DNA of 64,000 nucleotides from Natrononativus amylolyticus. GTDB lineage: Archaea; Halobacteriota; Halobacteria; Halobacteriales; Natrialbaceae. Position 1 is the stretch's first letter; each line of letters opens with the position of its first letter. The stretch covers positions 1-64,000 of the forward strand of contig NZ_CP101458.1 in assembly GCF_024362525.1 (NCBI RefSeq), read 5' to 3'. The position numbers and the translations under genes were made by a program. Below the pieces are notes generated by a model. The model saw only the letters and a program-made list of their open reading frames with translations, was not told the DNA's origin and ran no database searches. This document shows positions 1-9,139 of this stretch, piece by piece.

Positions 1-1698
1 CAGGAGGCCGCCCTCGTCCGTGACATTCTGGAGGAGGGCGGCTCCTCGCTCGTCTTCGTCAACTCGAGGCGAAACGCCGAGGCCGCGGCCAGGCGGTTGA
101 GCGGCGTCTCGAGCGCCGAGTTGACCGACGACGAACGGGCGAGGCTGGCCGCCCTCGCCGAGGAGATCCGGGAGGTGAGCGACACCGAGACGAGCGACGA
201 CCTCGCGGCCTGCGTCGAGTGCGGCGGCGCGTTTCACCACGCCGGGCTGGCCGCCGAACACCGGTCCATCGTCGAGAACGCCTTCCGGAGTCGGCTGCTG
301 AAGGTAATCTCGGCGACGCCGACGCTGGCCGCCGGGGTCAACACGCCCGCGCGACGGGTCGTCGTCCGCGACTGGCGGCGCTTCGATTCGACCGCGGGCG
401 GGATGGCACCGCTGTCGGTGCTCGAGGTCCACCAGATGATGGGGCGGGCGGGGCGACCGGGCCTCGACCCCTACGGCGAGGCCGTCCTGCTCGCGAAGAG
501 TCACGACGAGAGCCAGGAACTCTTCGACAGGTATATCTGGGCCGATCCAGAGCCCGTCCGGTCGAAACTCGCCGCAGAGCCCGCCCTGCGAACCCACGTG
601 CTCGCGACCATCGCCTCGGGCTTCGCCCGCACCCGCGGCGGGCTGCTCGAGTTCATGGAAGAAACCCTCTACGCGAGCCAGTCGGCCGAAGCGGGACGAC
701 TCGAGACGGTGACCGACGACGTGCTCACCTACCTCGAGGCGAACGACTTTATCGAGTACGAGGCGCGTAGCGCCTCGGACGCTGCGAGCGGGGAGGAACG
801 ACCCGCGAGCGGCGCGGAAGAATCCCCCGGCTTCACCTCCGCCGCCGACCTCGCAGAACGCGAGGCGGCTCGTAACGGTGCCGAGCTCCGGGCGACCAGC
901 CTCGGTCACACCGTCTCGCGGCTCTACCTCGATCCGATGAGCGCCGCGGAAATCGTCCACGGCCTCGAGTCCGCCGACGAGCGACCCACCGCGCTCGGGC
1001 TCTACCAGTTGCTCTCGCGCACGCCGGACATGTACGAACTCTACCTCCGCTCCGGCGAGGACGAGCAGTTCGGCGAACTCTACTACGAACGGGAGGCCGA
1101 GCTACTGGGAGATGCCCCCAGCGAGTTCGAAGACGAGCGCTTCGAGGACTGGCTCGCCGCCCTGAAGACCGGCAAACTGCTCGAGGACTGGGCCGACGAG
1201 CACGACGAGGACCGGCTCACCGACCGCTACAAGATCGGCCCCGGCGACCTGCGGGGGAAAGTCGACACCGCCGAGTGGCTGCTCGGCGCGGCGGAGTCGC
1301 TCGCCGCCGAGATCGACAGCGAGTGGACCGTCGCGGTGCGGGAAGCCCGCGCCCGCGTCGAACACGGGGTGCGCGAGGAGCTGCTCGAGCTGGTGTCGGT
1401 TCGGGGCGTCGGCCGCAAACGCGCCCGCCAGCTGTACGCCGTCGGCCTCGAGACGCCCGCCGACCTCCGGGAAGCCGACAAGGGCGTCGTACTCGCCGCA
1501 CTGCGGGGAGAGAAGACCGCGGAGAACATCCTCGAGAACGCCGGACGAGACGATCCCTCGATGGAGGGGGTGGAGCCGCGAACGGATCTCGACGGTGCCG
1601 AAACCGACGTGGACGGCTCGAGTCCGTCCGGAGCCGAGACGGAGCCGGGCGACGACCAGGAACCGGATGACAGCCAGGCCAGTCTGGGTGACTTCTGA
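1..1698 (+). CDS. hel308: Hel308 Ski2-type DNA helicase, C-terminal part (5' end outside window)
   Basis: Last 565 codons of a superfamily-2 ATP-dependent 3'-5' DNA helicase that acts at stalled replication forks. The reading frame is open from base 1, so the Walker A and DEAH boxes lie upstream of the window. Visible are [16 protein letters not shown] (motif V region), [15 protein letters not shown] (motif VI, from nt 433), the winged-helix and ratchet regions, and a C-terminal helix-hairpin-helix [16 protein letters not shown] (from nt 1402). The final residues QASLGDF fit a QxxLxxF PCNA-binding box after an acidic linker. The stop codon shares one base with the ATG of the next gene, which suggests translational coupling with the KEOPS subunit. 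Confidence 0.95.
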   Translation, partial: QEAALVRDILEEGGSSLVFVNSRRNAEAAARRLSGVSSAELTDDERARLAALAEEIREVSDTETSDDLAACVECGGAFHHAGLAAEHRSIVENAFRSRLLKVISATPTLAAGVNTPARRVVVRDWRRFDSTAGGMAPLSVLEVHQMMGRAGRPGLDPYGEAVLLAKSHDESQELFDRYIWADPEPVRSKLAAEPALRTHVLATIASGFARTRGGLLEFMEETLYASQSAEAGRLETVTDDVLTYLEANDFIEYEARSASDAASGEERPASGAEESPGFTSAADLAEREAARNGAELRATSLGHTVSRLYLDPMSAAEIVHGLESADERPTALGLYQLLSRTPDMYELYLRSGEDEQFGELYYEREAELLGDAPSEFEDERFEDWLAALKTGKLLEDWADEHDEDRLTDRYKIGPGDLRGKVDTAEWLLGAAESLAAEIDSEWTVAVREARARVEHGVREELLELVSVRGVGRKRARQLYAVGLETPADLREADKGVVLAALRGEKTAENILENAGRDDPSMEGVEPRTDLDGAETDVDGSSPSGAETEPGDDQEPDDSQASLGDF

Positions 1699-2207
1699 TG
1701 GAGGCGCTCGAGTGCCGCCTCGTCGTCGGGGACATCGACGCGTTCGTGACCGAACTGGGCGGGGTCGGCGCCGACCACGGCGTGACGGTCCAGGCGGTCG
1801 ACGCCCGCTACGTCGCCGGCGAGACCCACCTCGAGCGCGCAGTCGAGTTAGCGGACCGCGCCCGCGAGCGCGGGGAGAACGTCGCCCGCGACCGGGCGGT
1901 CGAGATCCTGCTGTACGCGGCCGGTCGGCGACAGATCGACCGCGCCCTCGAGATGGGTGTGAGCGAGGGCGAAACGGACGCAGTGGTACTGATCGCCACC
2001 GAGGGCGGTGCGGGTGACGAAACCGCAGCGGCGGCCGCCATCGAGTCCCTCGAGTCGTTCGGCGGTCGGATCGACGCGCTCGGACAGGTGGACGAGGAAA
2101 CCCTGTGTACCTTTTTCGGGATCACCGACGCCGAGCGGGCGGCGACCGACGCGAGCCTCGAGGAACTGGTCTGTGAGCGGGCCGCGCTGCTCGAGGTGGA
2201 GAAGTGA
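1698..2207 (+). CDS. KEOPS complex subunit Cgi121
   Basis: 169-residue Cgi121-family protein, an accessory subunit of KEOPS, which makes the tRNA modification N6-threonylcarbamoyladenosine (t6A). Cgi121 binds Bud32 and the tRNA 3' end (family knowledge). The family signature is seen in the central AVEILLYAAGRRQIDRALEMG and in the TDAVVLIA strand. The ATG overlaps the hel308 stop by one base, and its own TGA overlaps the GTG of the following methyltransferase by four bases, so three genes form a tight operon. The partner t6A enzyme Sua5 is also in this window (61899-62483) but is not linked. A hel308-cgi121 pairing is common in haloarchaea. Confidence 0.88.
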   Translation: MEALECRLVVGDIDAFVTELGGVGADHGVTVQAVDARYVAGETHLERAVELADRARERGENVARDRAVEILLYAAGRRQIDRALEMGVSEGETDAVVLIATEGGAGDETAAAAAIESLESFGGRIDALGQVDEETLCTFFGITDAERAATDASLEELVCERAALLEVEK

Positions 2208-2818
2208 GTTTCGAGCGCACCGGCCAGCCCGACTGGGACTGGTGGGGAAACCTCTTTCCGGACCCGCAACGGCTGCTGCGGGACGTCGGCGTGGGGGATG
2301 GGACGCGAGTCGCCGACGTCTGCTGCGGCGACGGCTACTTCACGCTCGCTGCCGCCGAGCAGGTCGGCGACGAACCCGTCTACGCGACCGACATCGACCC
2401 CGAGATGCTCGGTCGACTCGAGCGACTGGCGGCCGAACGTGGGCTGACGACCGTCGAACCCATCGAGGGCGACGCTCGTAATCTTCCCGAGCTGCTGCCG
2501 GAAAACGTCGACGTCGTCCTGCTGGCGAACGTCCTCCACGGCGTTCCCGAGCCCGCCGCGCTGGCCGACGCCGTCCGCGACGTGCTCGCATCCGACGGCC
2601 GGTTCGTGGTGATCAACTGGCACGACCTGCCCCGCGAGGAGACGACCGTTCCGCGCGGCGACGACGACGCCCCCGAACCGCGCGGGCCGCCGACGGAGCT
2701 GCGGCTCTCGTCCGAGCAGGCCGAGGCGGTCGTTGACGAGGCAGGGTTCGACCTCAAGTCGCTCGCGGACGTCCCGCCCTACGAGTACCACTACGTCTCC
2801 GTCTTCGAGGAGGGCTGA
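2204..2818 (+). CDS. class I SAM-dependent methyltransferase
   Basis: 204 residues from a GTG start that overlaps the cgi121 stop (GTGA). Rossmann-fold methyltransferase: motif I VADVCCGDGYFTLAAAE (about residues 31-47) binds S-adenosylmethionine, an acidic residue follows in YATDIDPEML, and VDVVLLANVLHGV is motif IV. The start of the protein, PDWDWWGNLFPDP, is typical of the haloarchaeal members. The substrate cannot be told from the sequence. Its position in the hel308-cgi121 operon could hint at RNA or tRNA metabolism, but that is inference. Confidence 0.85.
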   Translation: MSFERTGQPDWDWWGNLFPDPQRLLRDVGVGDGTRVADVCCGDGYFTLAAAEQVGDEPVYATDIDPEMLGRLERLAAERGLTTVEPIEGDARNLPELLPENVDVVLLANVLHGVPEPAALADAVRDVLASDGRFVVINWHDLPREETTVPRGDDDAPEPRGPPTELRLSSEQAEAVVDEAGFDLKSLADVPPYEYHYVSVFEEG

Positions 2819-2855
2819 CCGCGCGTTCTTTGTCCCGGCGGCCGAACGGGTAGTC

Positions 2856-4238
2856 ATGGCTACCCTCGAGGACCCGCTCGAGATCGGCGGGATCGAGATC
2901 CCGAATCGCCTCTATCGCGCGCCGCTGCTCGAGTGTGCGGGCAACGGCCCCGACGCCGTCGACACGCTGATCGACGACCTCGAACCCGCCGCCGCGTCGG
3001 GCGTCGGACTGCTCTGTCAGGGCGCGACGATCGTCCGCGGCGAGGGCGGGTGCGCCGCGCCGGGGATGACCCGCGTCGACGACCCGAAGTTCGTCTCGAA
3101 ACTCTCGCGTCTTACCGACCGGATTCACGATCACGGGAGCCGGATCTTCGTCCAGCTCGAGCACGGCGGCCTCCGGAGCATGGAAACCTGGCACGCCGAG
3201 TTTCGCGAGCGGAACCCGGGGCTCGAGCAGCTCGCGGTCTCCGAACCGCCCTGGCAGCTTCGGCTGCTAGATCGGCTCGGCTTTCTCTCCTACGACCCGC
3301 AGGTCCTCGCCACGGAGGAGGTGTACGACCTCGCGGCCGACTTCGGCCGTTCTGCCGCCTACGCCGCCGACGCCGGCTACGACGGGATCCACCTCGCCGG
3401 GGCGAACATGGGGATCGTCCAGCAGTTCCTCTCACCGTTTTACAACCGCCGCGACGACGAGTTCGGCGGCTCGCCCGAGGCGCGACTGCGGTTTCTCGAG
3501 GTCGTCTACGGGGAGATCCGCGACCGGGCGGGCGAGATTCCGGTGATAACGAAGGTGCCGGCGGAGACGCCCGCACCGCCCTCGCCGGTGGTCCGCCTGA
3601 AGCTCTCGCTCGACGACGGCGTCGAGATCGCCCGCCGACTCGAGAGGATCGGCTACGACGCGGTCGTTCCCGTCCAGACGTCGGTCACCTGGGACATGAG
3701 CATCGTCCGCGGGAAGTACCCGTCGCGGGCGTGGGCGAACGAGCCATTGCGCGAGGAGTACGACGCGGCCTTCGGCGGCGCCACCCGTCGGCGGCTGGTC
3801 GCAGCCGCCAACTGGGTCCAGTCATTGCAGTACGGCACCGATCCCGCCTGGAACGAGGCGTTCTGCCGACGGGTGCGAGAGGAGGTTTCGGTACCCGTCC
3901 TCGCGGAGGGCGGAATCCGCGAGCGCGGCGAGATGGACCGACTGCTCGGCGGCGAGCGCGGCGGAGACAACGACTCGAGCGGCCCGGCCTGCGACATGGT
4001 CGGGATGGCCCGGCCGTTCTACGCCGAGCCGCGACTCGGCGCGCGGTTGCTCGAGGACGGTGACGAAGCGGACGAAACCGACGGGCGCGCCCGCGTGCTC
4101 TGTGAGAGCTGTAACAACTGCACGGTGCCGCAGGTGACGGGGGCGCCGGGGCTCTGTCGGACGCCCTCGGTGTTGCGAAAGCGCGGCGACCTCGAGCGGG
4201 CGGGCGCCTACGAGATCGCCGAGAAAGCCGACGACTGA
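2856..4238 (+). CDS. old yellow enzyme family NADH:flavin oxidoreductase
   Basis: 460-residue FMN-dependent TIM-barrel oxidoreductase. Start at ATG 2856 (MATLEDPLEIGGIEIPNR), the usual family N-terminus; the frame is open further upstream but that part looks like noise. Visible family features: EIPNRLYRAPLLE at the barrel start, QLEHGG (FMN and substrate site), FLSPFYNRRDDEFGGS, and VLAEGGIRERGEM near the phosphate-binding end. The C-terminus has CESCNNCTVPQ, resembling the Fe-S cysteine cluster of 2,4-dienoyl-CoA reductase-like members, but without their FAD/NAD domains. The substrate is unknown. It lies 37 bp after the methyltransferase on the same strand and may belong to that operon. Confidence 0.88.
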   Translation: MATLEDPLEIGGIEIPNRLYRAPLLECAGNGPDAVDTLIDDLEPAAASGVGLLCQGATIVRGEGGCAAPGMTRVDDPKFVSKLSRLTDRIHDHGSRIFVQLEHGGLRSMETWHAEFRERNPGLEQLAVSEPPWQLRLLDRLGFLSYDPQVLATEEVYDLAADFGRSAAYAADAGYDGIHLAGANMGIVQQFLSPFYNRRDDEFGGSPEARLRFLEVVYGEIRDRAGEIPVITKVPAETPAPPSPVVRLKLSLDDGVEIARRLERIGYDAVVPVQTSVTWDMSIVRGKYPSRAWANEPLREEYDAAFGGATRRRLVAAANWVQSLQYGTDPAWNEAFCRRVREEVSVPVLAEGGIRERGEMDRLLGGERGGDNDSSGPACDMVGMARPFYAEPRLGARLLEDGDEADETDGRARVLCESCNNCTVPQVTGAPGLCRTPSVLRKRGDLERAGAYEIAEKADD

Positions 4239-4244
4239 CCCGAG

Positions 4245-5003
4245 TCAGCCCGTGATCGGACCGCTCGTGAGGTCGGCCAGCGTCGCCTCGAGGGCGTAGT
4301 CGGGTGCCTCGAGCGAGAGGAGCGAGTCGTCCTCGAGGCCGGAGAACCGAAGCGTCATCTCGTAGCTGCCGTCGTCGGCGATTCGGGCGATCTCGTGCTG
4401 GTCGGCGACGGTGTCGGAAACCCAGACGAACTCGCCGGTGTGAGCGGCGTCGGCGACCCCGTGGAGGGTGTACGCCGGCAGGTCCATAGAGGCGTTGACG
4501 CCGTCGGTCGGGTAGTTGTTTTCGCGCCACGGGACGAACCCCTCGTCGATCGCGTACACCTCCTCGAAGCCGTCGTCTATGAGCAAACTCGCACGAATGC
4601 CCGCGAGCTGGTGTGGACAGTCACAGTAGGTGACGACGCGGTCGGAGGTGTCCCAGTCGGCGACGGGATCGTCGTCGAAGTCGCCTTCGACGGCCTTCGC
4701 CGCCGGCGACAGCGCCGCGCCGGTGATGTGGCTGTCGTTGAACTGGTCCTCGCCCCGCGTATCGACCATGCGCGCCTCCTGGCGTTTGTACCAGTAGAGC
4801 GCGTCGTCGATCGGTGCGAGCGGTACGTCGTTGCCGCCGAAGTCCATCGTTTCGTACCCGCTGGTGTCGATCGAGCGCTCCTCGGGAACGTCGTCGGAGT
4901 CCGCCGCGTAGCCGTCACCGCTTTCGGGCTCGTCCGCGAGACAGCCGGCGAGGCCGCCGAGTGCGGCCGCCCCGGTCGCGGCGAGCAGCGTCCGTCGGTT
5001 CAT
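4245..5003 (-). CDS. Tat lipoprotein with rhodanese domain
   Basis: 252 residues; start MNRRTLLAATGAAALG chosen because it gives a twin-arginine signal followed by lipobox LAGC, so the protein is likely exported folded and lipid-anchored. A rhodanese-like domain spans about residues 60-165: MVDTRGEDQFNDSHITGA, then the active-site loop VVTYCDCPHQLAG with the candidate catalytic cysteine. The last 80 residues are a separate beta-rich region of unknown role. Likely handles sulfur or acts as a sulfur carrier outside the membrane; the exact substrate is unknown. It converges with the oxidoreductase gene (6 bp apart). A TATA-like stretch near 5025-5035 and an ORB-like motif at 5063-5082 lie upstream. 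Confidence 0.85.
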   Translation of the reverse strand: MNRRTLLAATGAAALGGLAGCLADEPESGDGYAADSDDVPEERSIDTSGYETMDFGGNDVPLAPIDDALYWYKRQEARMVDTRGEDQFNDSHITGAALSPAAKAVEGDFDDDPVADWDTSDRVVTYCDCPHQLAGIRASLLIDDGFEEVYAIDEGFVPWRENNYPTDGVNASMDLPAYTLHGVADAAHTGEFVWVSDTVADQHEIARIADDGSYEMTLRFSGLEDDSLLSLEAPDYALEATLADLTSGPITG

Positions 5004-5062
5004 TTGGAACCCGTAGGGCCGCCCAAATGATATGAGTTCTGGTGAGCGAGTGCGCGCGACAA

Positions 5063-5082
5063 ACCCCTTCGTTTCGAGTGGA
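5063..5082 (-). promoter_or_regulatory. ORB-like motif beside tRNA-Gln
   Basis: On the minus strand this reads TCCACTCGAAACGAAGGGGT, a full match to the haloarchaeal origin recognition box core (TCCA-N2-CGAAACGAAGGGGT) bound by Orc1/Cdc6. It lies 60 bp upstream of the rhodanese start and 48 bp from the tRNA 3' end, about 28 kb from oriC1. The match is seen directly; binding is inference. Confidence 0.6.
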
Positions 5083-5129
5083 AATCGAGAGGCTGCGCTG
5101 GGAGGTTGCTCGAGTCGAAGTACGAGAAG

Positions 5130-5202
5130 TAGTCCCACCAGGATTCGAACCTGGGTCGAAGCCCCCAGAAGGCTTCAGGATTGGCCGCTACCCCATGGGA
5201 CT
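5130..5202 (-). tRNA. tRNA-Gln (anticodon CTG)
   Basis: The minus strand folds as a full cloverleaf: acceptor AGTCCCA pairs with TGGGACT, discriminator A at 5130, anticodon stem AAGCC/GGCTT with loop TTCTGGG (anticodon CTG, decodes CAG), and T-arm with GGTTCGAATCC. CCA is not encoded. No intron is seen. A likely box A (TCATAAAT on the minus strand, 5231-5238) lies about 30 bp upstream. Confidence 0.96.
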
Positions 5203-5230
5203 GCTGCATCACTGGTTTGGAAACAGGCCT

Positions 5231-5238
5231 ATTTATGA
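5231..5238 (-). promoter_or_regulatory. TATA-like box A of tRNA-Gln
   Basis: TCATAAAT on the minus strand, about 30 bp upstream of the tRNA 5' end, which is the spacing expected for archaeal TBP/TFB promoters. It is the only AT-rich octamer between the tRNA and purO. Confidence 0.5.
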
Positions 5239-5324
5239 TTGTCGGGTTCGGGCGATGACGAGAGGTGAACGGAGTTCGAGTCGGAACCGACACCCATTTT
5301 CCCGCCACCCGCACACCTGCGAGT

Positions 5325-5915
5325 ATGTACGTCGGACGATTCCTCGTCGTCGGCCCCGATGTCGGCGCCTACCGCGTCTCCTCGAGATCGTTTCCAAACC
5401 GGCAGATCAGCGCCCGCGATGGAGCGCTCACCGTCGGCCCTACGGAAGATGCCCCCGAGACGGACAACCCGTACGTCGCCTACAACTGCCTGCGGGTCGT
5501 CGAGACGCCGACCGACGAGGCGGTCGCGTTCGGAAACGGCTCGCACGTCGATCCCATCGCGGAGAAACTCGAGTCGGGCTACCCCGCCCGCGACGCTCTC
5601 GCGGTGAGCCTCCTCGCGCTCGACTACGAGAAGGACGACTACGACACGCCCCGGATCGCGGCGACGATCGACGCGGACGGCGAGGCGCTGATCGGCACCG
5701 TCCGCCGGGACGCCCTGCTGATCGAGACCGTCGAGGAACCGACGCTCGTGGCAACCTACGAGAAGAACTCGCCGGAGGCGTTCGAGTTCGCCGCCAGCGG
5801 GGCCGACGAGGCCGCGAGCGAGGCGTACGGCCTCGAGTTCGACCACGCCGTCTGTGCGGCGGGCGTTTTCCGAAGCGACGACGGCTTCGAGACGGCGGTC
5901 GAGAACGGCGACTGA
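5325..5915 (+). CDS. purO: IMP cyclohydrolase PurO
   Basis: 196-residue archaeal-type inosinate cyclohydrolase, which closes FAICAR to IMP in the last step of purine synthesis. The start [10 protein letters not shown] at ATG 5325 is the family's highly conserved N-terminus; the open frame upstream is not conserved. Other family marks are [12 protein letters not shown] and [11 protein letters not shown] near residues 18-60. Length fits the family (about 200). It is followed after 39 bp by a metallophosphoesterase on the same strand. Confidence 0.93.
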   Translation: MYVGRFLVVGPDVGAYRVSSRSFPNRQISARDGALTVGPTEDAPETDNPYVAYNCLRVVETPTDEAVAFGNGSHVDPIAEKLESGYPARDALAVSLLALDYEKDDYDTPRIAATIDADGEALIGTVRRDALLIETVEEPTLVATYEKNSPEAFEFAASGADEAASEAYGLEFDHAVCAAGVFRSDDGFETAVENGD

Positions 5916-5954
5916 GAGCCAACCTACAAGCGACTGGCGACCCCATCTCGAGCC

Positions 5955-6614
5955 ATGCGAATCGGGCTCGTCTCCGATATCCACGGCAACCGGGTCGCCC
6001 TCGAGGCCGTCCTCTCGGACATGCCGGCCGTCGGCGCGCTCGCGTGTGCGGGCGACGTGGTCGGCTACAACCCCTGGCCGGGCGAGTGCATCGACGAACT
6101 CCGGGTGCGGGAGGTGCCGACGGTTCGGGGTAACCACGACGCCGCGGCGCTCGCGGAGACCGCGTTCGGGTTCAACGGGATGGCCCGCGCCGGCATCGAG
6201 TACACCCGCGAGCGGTTGAGCGACGACCAGCGGAAGTGGCTGGCCTCGCTGCCGAGCGACCGACGGCTGTTCGACGGGCGGCTGAAGCTGGTCCACGGCC
6301 ACCCCGACGACCCCGACCGCTACACCTACCCCGAGGACTTCTCCCCCCGACTGCTCGGCGAGGAGGACGTGCTCGTCCTCGGTCACACCCACGTCCAGCA
6401 CGTCGAACGCTACGCGGAGGGGATCGTCGTCAACCCCGGTAGCGTGGGCCAGCCACGGGATCGAGATCCCAGAGCGGGGTACGCCGTCGTCGACCTGGAC
6501 GCGATGACGGTCGACACGCGTCGGGTATCCTACGACATCGAGGCCGTACGAGCGGAGATCGAGGCGGTCGGACTGCCGGAACGTCTCGGAACGCGGCTCA
6601 CCGCGGGTCAGTGA
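5955..6614 (+). CDS. calcineurin-like metallophosphoesterase
   Basis: 219 residues. Contains the metal-binding motifs of the superfamily in order: DIHGN (8-12), GDVVGYNPWP, RGNHD near residue 58, HGHPDD and GHTHVQ. The two-metal phosphoesterase core is complete, so the enzyme should be active. The family includes YfcE-type phosphodiesterases and small-molecule phosphatases; the substrate is not defined here. Probable co-transcription with purO (39-bp gap). Confidence 0.88.
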   Translation: MRIGLVSDIHGNRVALEAVLSDMPAVGALACAGDVVGYNPWPGECIDELRVREVPTVRGNHDAAALAETAFGFNGMARAGIEYTRERLSDDQRKWLASLPSDRRLFDGRLKLVHGHPDDPDRYTYPEDFSPRLLGEEDVLVLGHTHVQHVERYAEGIVVNPGSVGQPRDRDPRAGYAVVDLDAMTVDTRRVSYDIEAVRAEIEAVGLPERLGTRLTAGQ

Positions 6615-6636
6615 GGTCGCGGCGGGTTCGGTATCC

Positions 6637-6885
6637 TCAGGCCGTATCCGAATCGTAGACGAGCTCGAGCGAGAGCTGAGCGCCGCAGTCCATCGACCCC
6701 TCGTCGACCTCGGTCTCCCCTCTCTCCTGATCGAGATAGGCGTTACACCGACCGTGCTCGACGACGTTCATCAGCGTCGCCGCCGAGCCACACTCCGGAC
6801 AGTCGAGGTAGTAGTCGCCCTCGTCGTTCTGGTGCCAGGCGTCGGGCTCGAGTTCCATCCGCGCCGGGCCGTCGTCTGAGCTCAT
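6637..6885 (-). CDS. small zinc-ribbon protein
   Basis: 82 residues from ATG 6885 (MSSDDGPARMELEP). CPECG at 29-33, a further Cys at 47 and another at 67 could bind zinc. The acidic composition and the strand break before the sugar mutase show it is a separate gene; the longer open frame that extends upstream of 6885 is a shadow of that mutase. Resembles haloarchaeal small CPxCG-type proteins. Function unknown; such proteins often act in regulation or protein contacts. Confidence 0.75.
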   Translation of the reverse strand: MSSDDGPARMELEPDAWHQNDEGDYYLDCPECGSAATLMNVVEHGRCNAYLDQERGETEVDEGSMDCGAQLSLELVYDSDTA

Positions 6886-6968
6886 ACGCGAAGAAACGGC
6901 GTCGACATGGGTAAGGTCCCACCCGGAGAGCGCAACCCGGCGACGGAACGGAGCGCGAACGACCGCGT

Positions 6969-8363
6969 TCAGACGAACCGCTCGACGAGCGCCTCGCCCG
7001 CATCCAGCAGTTCCGCGACGCGCTCGTCGTCGGTCGCCTCGGCGTACACTCGCATCTTGGGCTCCGTCCCACTGGGTCGGACCAGCAGCCAGGAGCCGTC
7101 GGAGAGTTGCAGTTTGAATCCGTCCGCCGTGTTCACCTCCTCGACGGGCGTGTCGGCGACCGCCTCGGGGATCTCCGCCTCGAGATCGGCGAGCACGCGG
7201 GCCTTCTCGTGGTCGGGGCAGGCGACGCTGCGCTTGTTCTGGGCGACGGTGCCGTGGGCCTCGAGCAGGCGGTCGACCCGGTCGTCCAGCGATTCCTCGA
7301 CCTCCATCGCGGCGGCGAACAGCGCCAGCAGGACGCCGTCTTTCTCGCGGACGTGGCCCCGGATCGTGAAGCCGCCCGACTCCTCGCCGCCGACCAGCGC
7401 GTCGTGGTCGGCCATCGCCTTCGCGATCCACTTGAAGCCGACGGGGACCTCGTGAACGTCCTCGCCGTGGGCGGCGGCGACGCGGTCGATAAGGTACGTC
7501 GTCGAGACGGAGCGGACGACCGGGCCCGCGTCGTTCTCGAGCAGGTAGTCGTACAGCGCGGCGAAAAACAGGTTCTCGTCGAGGTAGCCCCGCTCGGGGG
7601 TGACGACCGCGATCCGGTCGGCGTCGCCGTCGTTGGCGATCCCCAGCATCGCGTCGGTATCGGGGTCGGTCACCCGGTCGGCGAGCGCCGTGAGGTTCTC
7701 CGGGGCGGGTTCGGGCGCCGCGCCGCCGAACTCGGGATCGCGCGCACAGCGCAGGCGGTCGACGCTCACGCCGACGTCCTCGAGCAGCGCGTCGGTCGTG
7801 TCCCGACCGCTGCCGTGCATCGCGTCGTAGGCGACGGTGAGCCCCTCGAGGTCCGTACCCGCGGCGTAGGCGTCGAGCAACTCGAGGCAGTGAGCGGCGT
7901 GGGGGGTAACGAAGTCGACCTCCCGAACCGTTCCGTGTTCGTCCTCGGGAAGCGACTCGGGTTCGGCCAGCCGGTCGGCGACGGCGTCCATCACCCCGGG
8001 GAGCGCCGGGGCGCCGTTCTCGGGGATGAACTTCACGCCGTTGTACTCCGGCGGGTTGTGCGAGGCCGTGACGACCATCGCACCCGCGAGCTCTCGTTCG
8101 ACGATGGCGTGGGCGTACAGCGGCGTCGGGCGGTCGCGCTCCGACAGCAGGACGTCGAACCCGTTGGCACACAGCACGCGGCTGAGCTCCTCGGCGAACC
8201 CGCGGGAGGTCTCGCGGGCGTCGTAGCCGACGGCGACCGGCGCGTCGGCCCCCTCGTCTCTGAGGTACGATGCGACGCCCTGTCCGACGATCCGGACGCG
8301 CGGAGCGGTGAACTCCTCGAGCGGCGCCCGCCAGCCATCAGTTCCGAACGAAATCGTCTCCAT
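6969..8363 (-). CDS. phosphoglucomutase/phosphomannomutase family protein
   Basis: 464-residue alpha-D-phosphohexomutase that moves phosphate between C1 and C6 of hexoses (or glucosamine). Start METISFGTDGWRAP at ATG 8363; GTDGWR is the conserved N-terminus. All four sites are present: the phosphoserine loop VTASHNPPEYNGVKF, the Mg loop GIANDGDADR, the sugar-recognition loop GGEESGGF, and the phosphate-binding loop RPSGTEPKMRVY at the C-terminus. Whether it serves glucose, mannose or glucosamine cannot be fixed; haloarchaea carry several paralogues used for glycan and surface polymer synthesis. Confidence 0.93.
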   Translation of the reverse strand: METISFGTDGWRAPLEEFTAPRVRIVGQGVASYLRDEGADAPVAVGYDARETSRGFAEELSRVLCANGFDVLLSERDRPTPLYAHAIVERELAGAMVVTASHNPPEYNGVKFIPENGAPALPGVMDAVADRLAEPESLPEDEHGTVREVDFVTPHAAHCLELLDAYAAGTDLEGLTVAYDAMHGSGRDTTDALLEDVGVSVDRLRCARDPEFGGAAPEPAPENLTALADRVTDPDTDAMLGIANDGDADRIAVVTPERGYLDENLFFAALYDYLLENDAGPVVRSVSTTYLIDRVAAAHGEDVHEVPVGFKWIAKAMADHDALVGGEESGGFTIRGHVREKDGVLLALFAAAMEVEESLDDRVDRLLEAHGTVAQNKRSVACPDHEKARVLADLEAEIPEAVADTPVEEVNTADGFKLQLSDGSWLLVRPSGTEPKMRVYAEATDDERVAELLDAGEALVERFV

Positions 8364-8524
8364 ACCCCCACCCTCACGGGCGGGGGCGAAAAAGGCGACG
8401 CCCGGCGGCGGAGTGATCGGTGCCGCCACCCCGCCCGAGTTCACAATCCGGACATGAAACACAGATAGCGGCCGTCCCCGTCGGTTCCGACGATGTTTTA
8501 CGATCCGAAACGATAGGAACGGTT

Positions 8525-9118
8525 ATGAGCGATTCCCCCGCCATCCTCGCGGTCTGCGGTAGCCTGCGCGAGGAGAGTTACACCCGAACGACGCTCGAGT
8601 ACGTCCTCGAGGCCGCCGCGGCGGCCGGCGCCGAGACCGAGTTGCTCGATCTCCGGGAGTACGACCTGCCCGTCTACGACCCCGACGTCGACGATCAGGG
8701 CGACGGCGAGGAGGCCATGCGTCTGGTCCGAGAGGCCGACGCAGTCGTCCTCGGGACGCCGGTGTACCACGGCTCGTACTCGGGCGCGCTGAAGAACTTC
8801 CACGACTACTGCGGCTGGGACGAGTACGAGGACACGACGGTCGGACTCGTCGCCATCGCCGGCGGCGGCAGCTACGGCTCGACGCTCGATCACCTCCGGA
8901 TCACGGTTCGCGGGGTCCACGGCTGGGTCCTCCCCCACCAGGTCGGTATCCGGAGCGCCTCCGATAAGTTCGAAGCCGACCCCGACGCCGTCGACGGACG
9001 GGCGTTCGTCGACGACAGCCTCGAGGAGCGCGTCGAGAAACTCGGGCGGATGCTCGTCGAGTACGCCTACATCGACCCCGAGGTCACGACCTCCCGGACG
9101 GCCGCCGCCGACGACTGA
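8525..9118 (+). CDS. NADPH-dependent FMN reductase / quinone reductase-like flavoprotein
   Basis: 197 residues; start at ATG 8525 (MSDSPAILAVCGSLR). Flavodoxin-like fold: the phosphate loop CGSLREESYTR near residues 10-20, LLDLREYDLPVYDPD, and GTPVYHGSYSGALKNFHDY, the hallmark of the NADPH-dependent FMN reductase family. GGGSYGS near the isoalloxazine site is also present. Likely reduces FMN, quinones or azo compounds using NAD(P)H in the cytoplasm. A TATA-like TTTTACGAT about 30 bp before the start suggests a short leader. Confidence 0.87.
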   Translation: MSDSPAILAVCGSLREESYTRTTLEYVLEAAAAAGAETELLDLREYDLPVYDPDVDDQGDGEEAMRLVREADAVVLGTPVYHGSYSGALKNFHDYCGWDEYEDTTVGLVAIAGGGSYGSTLDHLRITVRGVHGWVLPHQVGIRSASDKFEADPDAVDGRAFVDDSLEERVEKLGRMLVEYAYIDPEVTTSRTAAADD

Positions 9119-9139
9119 CGGCGCCGACGGACGCAGATC

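Noticed and set aside
6637-8172. 511-codon frame joining the zinc-ribbon protein to upstream sequence
   Set aside because: Upstream of 6885 it is an Arg-rich shadow of the phosphohexomutase gene; not a fusion.
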